DNA from: Cytospora piceicola
Lineage: Eukaryota > Ascomycota > Sordariomycetes > Diaporthales > Cytosporaceae
Length of the DNA: 64,000 bases
Reading direction: 5' to 3'
NCBI GenBank assembly: GCA_023375675.1
Contig: JALQBC010000025.1
Span: 248,001-312,000 of the forward strand
Position numbers and translations under genes: made by a program
Notes under the pieces: model-generated
What the model was told of the DNA's origin: nothing
The model's input: the letters and a program-made list of their open reading frames with translations, nothing else
Databases searched by the model: none
Shown: piece by piece, positions 57,016 to 64,000 of the stretch
Layout of the letters: every line of letters starts with the position of its first letter
Position numbering within the stretch: the first letter of the stretch is position 1

Positions 57016-58368
57016 TAGGTAGGTAGACAAGTGCCGGCCTTGGGCCAGGATGCCTCTTGGGTGAACATGTCGCTCCTTCCTCAAGTGCTCATGCTGGACC
57101 AGACAGTCATGGAAGGAAGGCGCGGCTGCCTCCACAAGTGCCAACATGATTGCCATGATTTTGGGCACGGAATCCTGCGGTGTTCGATCACCAAGGACAT
57201 GCAAGCAGCGTGAAGCGACCATACTTTACAGTACCATCTTTCGAGCTTGAACTCTTGAAATCCCGTTACAATGTCTTCTTCTTTGCGTCTTGGAAATTTC
57301 CAAGTTTCCTTCCCGGAGTCCTTTGAGGAGATGAACGAGAATGAACGGGGCGGCAATTCTCATCCTCCAAGAGGCAAGCACCACCAGTTGCTGCAAAATT
57401 ACATGTTCCGAGGCAGATAACTGACTACCTAGTATGTATTGTCCGTTGAAGCTGCTCCAGGGGCTTGACGCAGAAGACCGTGCTGCTGAAATTCCAGGTA
57501 ATTTGGACGATGCGTGGAACGACTTCCGACCTGTCGAATGGCGTTCAGTATCCATTCAACTACGAACTTAGGAACGGGTAGTGGAGGGACCAAAACTTCA
57601 CGGAGAAAGCATTATGTGCAGAAGTACCATCAAGAACCTGGAAGACTCAGAGAAGGGAATACGAAACGAGAAACATCAATATCGAGAGACAAGACTCTAA
57701 CAGTCAGCGAGCCGTTGTGGCGACCGCGGAAGCTCAAGCAGTAGATCAGCACAAGACAGAGTTAACTGTATCTGAGGAACATTTTATCTACAAGTGACCG
57801 TGGTGCCACAATACCAGCTCATATCCGGGCTTCTAAAAGCTCGGGGTTACTGCATCTTCTTGAGGACAAAAAAAGGCAGAGTATGTACCAAGTGTGGCGT
57901 ATATTAACTAGGATCTGGACAGCGCCAAGGAAAGAAACAAATATTACCGCCCAGAAGAGCTACTCAGTGGCTTCGAACTACCATATGATAGCACTGAACA
58001 CCGCCTCCCGTTCCGGAGCCGGAAGGAAGCCCGGTTGGACGGGCCGGCCGCCGAAACTTCGGGGCTAATCAACTTCGAATTCGGGGTAGCCACTCCACTA
58101 TGCCAGCCGATCGACCCTCACAGCAAGTGCCGGATCAAACACGATATCACTTGCAGGTTCGTTCTCGTGAATTTACGAGAGTGTCATACACCGAGATCGG
58201 TGGCTCGTCATGATGATGTCCCGAGCATACCATCCGACCGCTCAAATCTAGCTCCTCCTTCCCGTATATCATCGTGATGGGTCCAGACTCAACCCTTTCC
58301 TCGTTTCCTCCCTGAGTCCCAAGAACAGATTCCCTGACGTAACACTCTCTCCCTACAAAGAAGCCAAT
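57016..58368. other. Intergenic region upstream of the GH31 gene
   Basis: No coding region is supportable. The GH31 promoter must lie in the right part. CCGAAACTTCGGGG at 58050-58063 is a CCG/CGG inverted pair of the kind zinc-cluster regulators bind, but this is only suggestive. Confidence 0.35.
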
Positions 58369-60541
58369 ATGTTCACTCACTGCGAGAACCGCCTCACTTA
58401 CACCTACGACCACGAGCTCCTCCAACTCGAAGCATGGGGGCCCAATGCACTTCGCGTCCGGTCGACCAAAAGCGCTGCCATGCCCACGGAGAACTGGGCC
58501 CTCGACGAGCCCGTCCCTGGCACCACTCCAGATGTATCCATCACGCAGGATCAGGCAACTATCACCAATGGACTTGTCCGCGCCACAGTCTCCCGCCGGG
58601 GCAAGATCACCATCCACAACACCTCCACAGGAGAGCTCATACTAGAAGAGTACGCCCGCACGCGCATCGATGTGCGGGACCCGAAGACGTCGGCGCTGGA
58701 GGTGCAGGCACGGGAGTTCAAGCCCATAGTCGGCGGGGACTATGCCCTCACCCTTCGCCTGGAGTCCGTGTCTAAGAAGGAGAAACTGTATGGTATGGGA
58801 CAGTACCAGCAGCCATACCTTGACCTGAAGGGAGCAGACTTGGAATTGGCGCAGCGGAACTCCCAGGCCAGTGTTCCGTTCCTGCTGAGCAGCCTTGGCT
58901 ATGGTCTCCTGTGGAATAACCCCAGCGTCGGGCGGGCTGTGCTGGGAACAAATATCATGAGTTTCTCCGCGTCGAGCACCAACAAGCTCGACTACTGGGT
59001 CGTCGTAGACGATTCACCAAAGAAGATCGTCGAGGCATACTGCGCGGTGACGGGCAAGCCACCCATGATGCCAGAGTACGGCCTAGGCTTCTGGCAGAGC
59101 AAACTGCGCTATCAGACACAAGATGAGGTGTTAGAGGTGGCGAGGGGGTACAAGAGGCGGAACCTGCCCCTGGACGTGCTTGTGATCGACTTCTTCCACT
59201 GGCGCGCGCAGGGTGAGTGGTCTTTCGACAAGCAGTATTGGCCGGACCCGCAGGCCATGGTGAGTACTATCCGAGAGCGGTTATACTCCCTGTTTGTATT
59301 TTTCTCTTTTAAGTCCTGAGGCATGTTAATCCGGGGGCAAACATTGCAGTACCCTTGGATCATGTCTCACAACTCCCTTTCCTTACCCTTTCACCAGGCA
59401 AATACTGAATCCATTTTTGTAGTGCGATGAGCTCCGGTCGCTGGGCGTCGAGCCCATGGTGTCCATCTGGCCGACGGTGGAGCCCGACAGCGAGAACTGG
59501 GACGAGATGACGGAGAGAGGGTTGCTGATCCGTAGCGAGAGGGGCTTCCGCGCGGCCATGGACTTCCAGGCCAACACCGTGCACTTTGACGCGACGAACC
59601 CTGCCGCGAGGCAGTATGTCTGGGAGAAGGCGGCTAGGAACTACGGCCAGTATGGAATCCGTCTCTTCTGGCTCGACGAGGCGGAGCCAGAGTATGGCGT
59701 TTACGATTTTGATAACTGGCGGTACCATCTCGGCCCCAGCCTGGCTATCGGGAATATCTACCCGCGGAACTACTCGCAGGCCTTCTACGAAGGTGCCACG
59801 GCGGAAGGAGGCGGCGGCGGCAGGTTCCAAGGCCGCGAGGCGAATACGGTCAACCTCGTCCGCTGTGCGTGGGCGGGCAGCCAGAAGTTCGGCGCACTGG
59901 TCTGGTCGGGAGACATAGCGAGTAGCTGGGGGAGTCTGCGGAACCAACTCGCCGCGGGGCTGAATATGGGAGTCGCAGGGATATCGCACTGGACGACTGA
60001 TATTGGCGGATTCCACGGTGGGGACCCCAGTGATCCCGCGTTCAGGGAGCTGTTGGTGCGGTGGTTCCAGTGGGGTGCGTTCTTGCCGGTGTTCCGGCTG
60101 CATGGTGACAGGTATCCGAACAAGAAGCGCCTTGGAGACAGTGGTGGTGGGAAGTGCCCATCGGGCGTGGATAACGAAGTCTGGTCGTATGGCGAGGAGG
60201 TTGGGGCGATACTGGAGCGATATCTGAAGCTCAGGGAGGAACTGAGGGATTATGTGCGGAGTCTGATGAAGGAGGCTAGTGAGAAGGGGACACCCTTGAT
60301 CAGGACGCTGTTCCTGGAGTTTCCGGGGGATGAACACGCGTGGGAGGTGGAGGACGAGTACATGTTCGGCTCGAAGTATCTGGTTGCCCCAGTGCTGTAT
60401 CCGGGGTTGACCAAAAGGCAGGTATACTTCCCCACTGGAGCAGAGTGGAAGGAGATGGAAGGCAAGAAGTCCTACGAGGGCGGGGAAATAGCGGAGGTGG
60501 ATGCGCCGATAGAGAGAATGCCGGTGTTTGAGAGAATCTAG
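58369..60541 (+). CDS. GH31 alpha-glycosidase, alpha-xylosidase-like
   Basis: Two exons, 58369-59259 and 59423-60541, join in frame to 669 residues. An N-terminal beta domain leads to the (beta/alpha)8 barrel: PEYGLGFWQSKLRYQTQDEV, PLDVLVIDFFHW, then after the intron VEPMVSIWPTVEPDS. The nucleophile Asp is in LFWLDEAEPEYG and the acid/base Asp in ALVWSGDIASSW. Next come HWTTDIGGFHGGD and RWFQWGAFLPVFRLHG. These match GH31 enzymes of the YicI-like alpha-xylosidase branch; no signal peptide is seen, so it probably acts inside the cell on imported xyloglucan fragments or alpha-glucosides (inference). Its only intron is introner-like copy B. Confidence 0.87.
59260..59422 (+). repeat. Introner-like intron, copy B
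   Basis: This 163-bp phase-0 intron begins GTGAGTACTATCCGAGAGC and ends TTTTTGTAG. It aligns along its length with the intron at 3309-3468; most differences in the conserved blocks are transitions. GAGGCATG (59318-59325) pairs with CATGTCTC (59361-59368) with one G-U, and ATCC/GGAT pairs inside it. Downstream, both copies share AAATACTGA as the branch region. Confidence 0.75.
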
Positions 60542-61060
60542 GCAGTCAGCCTAATCGATGCAGTCGATAAATCATAGAATTGATACATCTTTTTTGTCTG
60601 GGGGCATCGCTGCACATAGGTACTAGACGCTGTTCTCACATTAGATCACGTCCAAGGTGACTTGGTGCAACAACTGTCATGACAAGATTATTCGTATGTC
60701 TCATAACTCAAAAATGAACAAGACGAAACCCAGCAGACCAACCGTAAGGACAGTTCCACTAGTGTAATACTCGAAGAAGACATGCAGAGATGGCCCTTCA
60801 GCCTCCGTGAACGCCCGCTTGGTATCATAGCTCATACTCCCATTTCCATGCGGTTACTAAATGCCATTGTTCCCTATTATTACTTCCCAGTATATGATCC
60901 TGGTCAAGTCTTGGAAACCAGGAAACTATTCCGCACAGATAGCCGGTAAGACACCACTCACACCCGTCCCCGGTAGTCTCGTCTCGTCAATTGTCTCTGT
61001 TGCGTGCTCGTCGTACCGGTTCGTTCTGAGCTAGGCAACAAAACCTGTCCGAGTTGTCCC
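60542..61060. other. Intergenic region between convergent genes
   Basis: It contains the 3' ends of the GH31 gene and the cysteine-rich membrane-protein gene. Nothing else is recognised. Confidence 0.4.
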
Positions 61061-63050
61061 CTAATTCCGTTGCTTCTCATCATCCCAATGGTCAGTTGGC
61101 ATCTGATCGCCTGGGTTCCCGACTGGAACAAACCCCGGGACAGCCGACGAGCCAACATCCATCCTGTTCCTCAGCCCAGTCGCAGTGTAGCCCACGGCCG
61201 TAGTCGGCGACCCAAAGAATCCGTGCATGGAGTCTGGCGTTGGTACAGCACCAGCACCAGCAGCCGACTCGTCGATACTGTCCAGTCGTGGTTCCGACAG
61301 CATGGAGCTGTCGTTCCTGGGCCGGGTCCCACTGACACTCTGTGCATCAACAGGGCTGGCACCGCTGTTCCCCCTCCGCCGCCCAGCGCTCGCATGCGCC
61401 ACAGTCGGCCTGTTGACTGTCGTCGTGGACATGGGCGAGACAATATTACTCATACTCAGGCCGGTGGATCGCCTCCTCGGTCGTCGTGGTGACTGACGGC
61501 TGTTCGCTCCGTGGGGCCCGATGCTCTCCGTCTCTGTGTCCGAGCCCGGCAGCTCCGGTACGAACCCGCCTTCGACGCCCAACTCTATGGCAGCCTGCGG
61601 AAGAAGCGGGGATCCCACACCATGTTGCGACCTGACGTCGGAGTCGCTGCCCGCCGACAGCTCACTGGCGTTGCTGTACTGGCGGCCGTGGTTTTGGTAG
61701 GCGTGTCGGTAGCTGTACGGGGAGGATTCCTGGCTGGATCGCATAGGAGGGCGGCCACCGGGGTAGTTGTGTACCCGACGAGGAAGCTCAAAGTACCCTG
61801 GGGCGGCGCTATCACTGCCGTCGGAATCGACGCTCGGTGTGTTCCATCTCGCCGCGGCGGTAGAACTGCTGTAACCACTCGGGTGGCTTGGCGCGTCGGA
61901 CCCACTTCGTGATCTCCCGTTGACAATTTGAGCCTGTTGGTCGGGTCTCCTGGGCGACGCAAGACTTGGGGTCATCAACAAGGGGTCGTAGCCCATGCCA
62001 TCCAAGAAAGATGGAGTAGGTTGGACGCGCACTTTGACTTCTGTTGCTGACTCCTTGTCGGTGGTTCGCCGAGTACCACTGCCGGAAGTGGTTTCCCGAT
62101 GTGATTGGACGACACGTTCGGTTCGCTTGAGTCTCTTCACAATAAAGAAGGAGGCGGCGAGGACAACAAGGAGGAGGGCTACCGCCCCGCCGATGATGCC
62201 ACCAATCTCACCTTTCGTGAGTCCGCCTTTGCCATCGTTGCTAGACGAGTCGCTATCATTGCCTCCTGTGGCAGCTGCTTTCGCGTAAGTCGATGGGAAG
62301 ACCTTGGCGGCGGCACCGGCATCTATGGCAGTGGAGTCGGATGGTTCTTCGGTAGGAGTCACGACCGTTGTGCTAGTGATGGTCGTAGCTGAGCCGTCAG
62401 CGATCGTTGCAATGACGATGACGCTCGTCGAGGGCGAAGTGTTGTAGCAGACATTTGCGCCGCATCCCATGCCACTTGTGCAACATCCATAGTTGACTGA
62501 CGCGGGGCAGAGGTAATAACCCGTTGGACAAGTCTGTGAGTAAGTGTTGCCGGCAGGTTGGTTGCACCCTGCAGTTCCACATACAAAACCTGGAAGAACG
62601 ACCGGAAGGTTAGTCGAAGAATCATTGTGGGCAACGGCCAGCCTGAACTACTGTCAAAGTGTGGTGCGGGGCATCTCACGAACCTTGCTGACAACAGCCT
62701 CCTCCTAGGGAGAAGGGACAAGCATAATACCCCGTGCTTCCCGCACATGTCGAGACCGCAGCGGTAGTGGCATAGCATGATTCTTTGGCGCACGCGTAGC
62801 CGTCCGGGCAGCAGTCACCACCGAGCGAGTTTGGGCACAGAGAATAACTTGTCGGGCATTGGTCTTTGGCACGCTTCTTGAGCTGGGTGTCTTCCGTCAA
62901 GAAGCTTTCGGTGACCTTGACCTTATAGACCTTATGGACAAAGTCGCGCCTCCCATCGCCCTGAAACATGGCTGCGGCGTCCCGGGGGAAGACCGTGGAT
63001 AATAGCAGGAATGCGCACGGGGCGCACGACCAGATACTTAGACCACCCAT
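61061..63050 (-). CDS. Cysteine-rich single-pass membrane protein, wall-sensor-like topology
   Basis: Two exons, 63050-62680 and 62591-61061, join in frame to 633 residues. A signal peptide (SIWSCAPCAFLLLSTVF) is followed by three Cys-rich repeats built on C-P-x-SLGG-x-CC (LCPNSLGGDCCPDGYAC, ACPFSLGGGCCQQG, LCPASVNYGCCTSGMGC). A Ser/Thr/Asp-rich stalk leads to one membrane segment (GEIGGIIGGAVALLLVVLAA) and a basic stop-transfer KRLKR, then a ~390-residue Ser/Pro/Arg-rich cytosolic tail. This topology resembles fungal wall-stress sensors and other cell-surface receptors, but the Cys repeats are not WSC domains and I do not know their ligand. Only the GTGAGA donor at 62679 keeps the frame. Confidence 0.78.
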
Positions 63051-64000
63051 ACTGCCGCCTCCCGTGCGCAGCCCGGAAAAGTCTAGCGAGGATGTCGTCC
63101 GATCCGATCAGTTGCTGCTTTCTTCGGGCCGTCCGGGCAGAGTCGGCAGAATCATGGGCCGACGTTCAGGCATCAGAAAATGTCCTAAACTTGAGAATAG
63201 TGGGTGGTTTGAGTGAATTAGAGAGCAATGTAAGGAAGTAAAGAAAAACGGAAGAAGGGGGGCCAAAGAAGTACAGGGTGTACCACGGTGTTGTCAGATG
63301 GGCAAAAACAGAAAGGAGCAAAAGGGCAAGCAAATCGTTCCCGAATCTGGTGCGACGGGCAGCAGCTAAATCCCTTCTCGGTCTTTTCAATGGACGGGCG
63401 TGGCAGCCTGTCTGCCAGTCAGCATATGGTGGCATGCCTTCCTACAGTTGGGGCTGAGGATTCCACGCCGCATTGTTGCAGCTAACAGATTTCCCGTACA
63501 GCCATAAGCACGATGAACCACGATCATGATCCACCTGTGTCAGTACCGGCATAGATAAAAGCTGGTACATACCAGACTAGACTGAAGGTGTGCTGCCCTG
63601 GGTCTCGATGGGGGCCAAAGACACTGTCTCTGAAGAGCTGGGTTGACGGAACCCACCCTTCGACGTCCTAAACTGTCGGGCGAATTCGCAGAGGAGGGAT
63701 GGACGGCAAAGGACATCTTCGATAACGATAGATAAGTGAGATTCCCGAAGTCCCAGCCATATGATATTCAGGGCCATTGTCACACGTCTTTTGCCCGTGA
63801 AAGATTCCGATATCGACAATGCGTAAGCAAGCACCGATATGCGGTACCTAAGTATCTCGCTGCCTTACCAGGCTCCCGCCCATGCCTGTCTCGCTGAGGC
63901 GTGCGGTGTACATCGTGAATGCTCGCCGACTGCAAAAATCAATGTAACGTTGGAGGGTGAGATTTGAGAATCCTGCCCAATGGGAAGTCCGTGAAAGGGA
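63051..64000. other. Intergenic end of the window
   Basis: It contains the upstream region of the cysteine-rich membrane-protein gene. A small minus-strand frame at 63577-63834 (85 codons) has no recognisable feature. No gene is called. Confidence 0.4.

Overview
This is nuclear DNA of a filamentous ascomycete (Pezizomycotina; a Sordariomycete-like gene set is my guess, unproven). The evidence is short GT-AG introns with CTGAC/CTAAC branch sites, GC-rich codon use, fungal-type proteins (Zds1-type regulator, GH76 DFG5/DCW1-type enzyme, carboxypeptidase S), a nuclear tRNA-Thr with an intron, and a sharply bounded AT block that looks mutated by RIP (repeat-induced point mutation). No operons, bacterial genes, CRISPR arrays or viral genes were seen.

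Layout. 0-5 kb: two divergent genes for small multi-pass membrane proteins; the left one is cut by the window edge. 5.8-13.1 kb: three minus-strand genes: an EFM7-type methyltransferase, a DEDDh exonuclease-like protein between minisatellites, and a CUE+Smr protein resembling the no-go-decay nuclease Cue2. 14.8-19.3 kb: an amidase converging on a secreted GH78-like rhamnosidase. 22.8-25.7 kb: a Zds1-type regulator. 27.3-34.4 kb: a DUF2433 phosphoesterase-like RGG protein, then three minus-strand genes: COQ5, a 49-residue membrane microprotein and the E1-alpha subunit of branched-chain keto-acid dehydrogenase (two of them mitochondrial). 35.3-39.1 kb: an AT-rich satellite, followed by 4.3 kb with no supportable gene. 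43.4-50.8 kb: a cytochrome P450, a vacuolar-type M20 carboxypeptidase and an F-box-like protein. 51.6-64 kb: a GH76 cell-wall enzyme, tRNA-Thr(CGT) beside a decayed tRNA-Thr, a 751-bp element with terminal inverted repeats, a GH31 glycosidase and a cysteine-rich single-pass membrane protein.

Genes are individually transcribed housekeeping, carbohydrate-active, secretory and regulatory genes; no secondary-metabolite cluster is evident despite the single P450.

Most notable: (1) two unrelated genes (2.8-4.5 kb and 58.4-60.5 kb) each contain a ~160-bp intron that is clearly the same sequence, with a shared hairpin and a covarying base pair, the signature of an introner-like element; (2) the AT block is a satellite of more than 25 copies of a 16-bp perfect palindrome, with a regular ~165-bp dimer period in its centre and decayed edges; (3) a probable non-autonomous DNA transposon; (4) a GC-rich ~270-bp higher-order repeat array. 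Exon joins below were made by eye from splice signals and reading-frame continuity.
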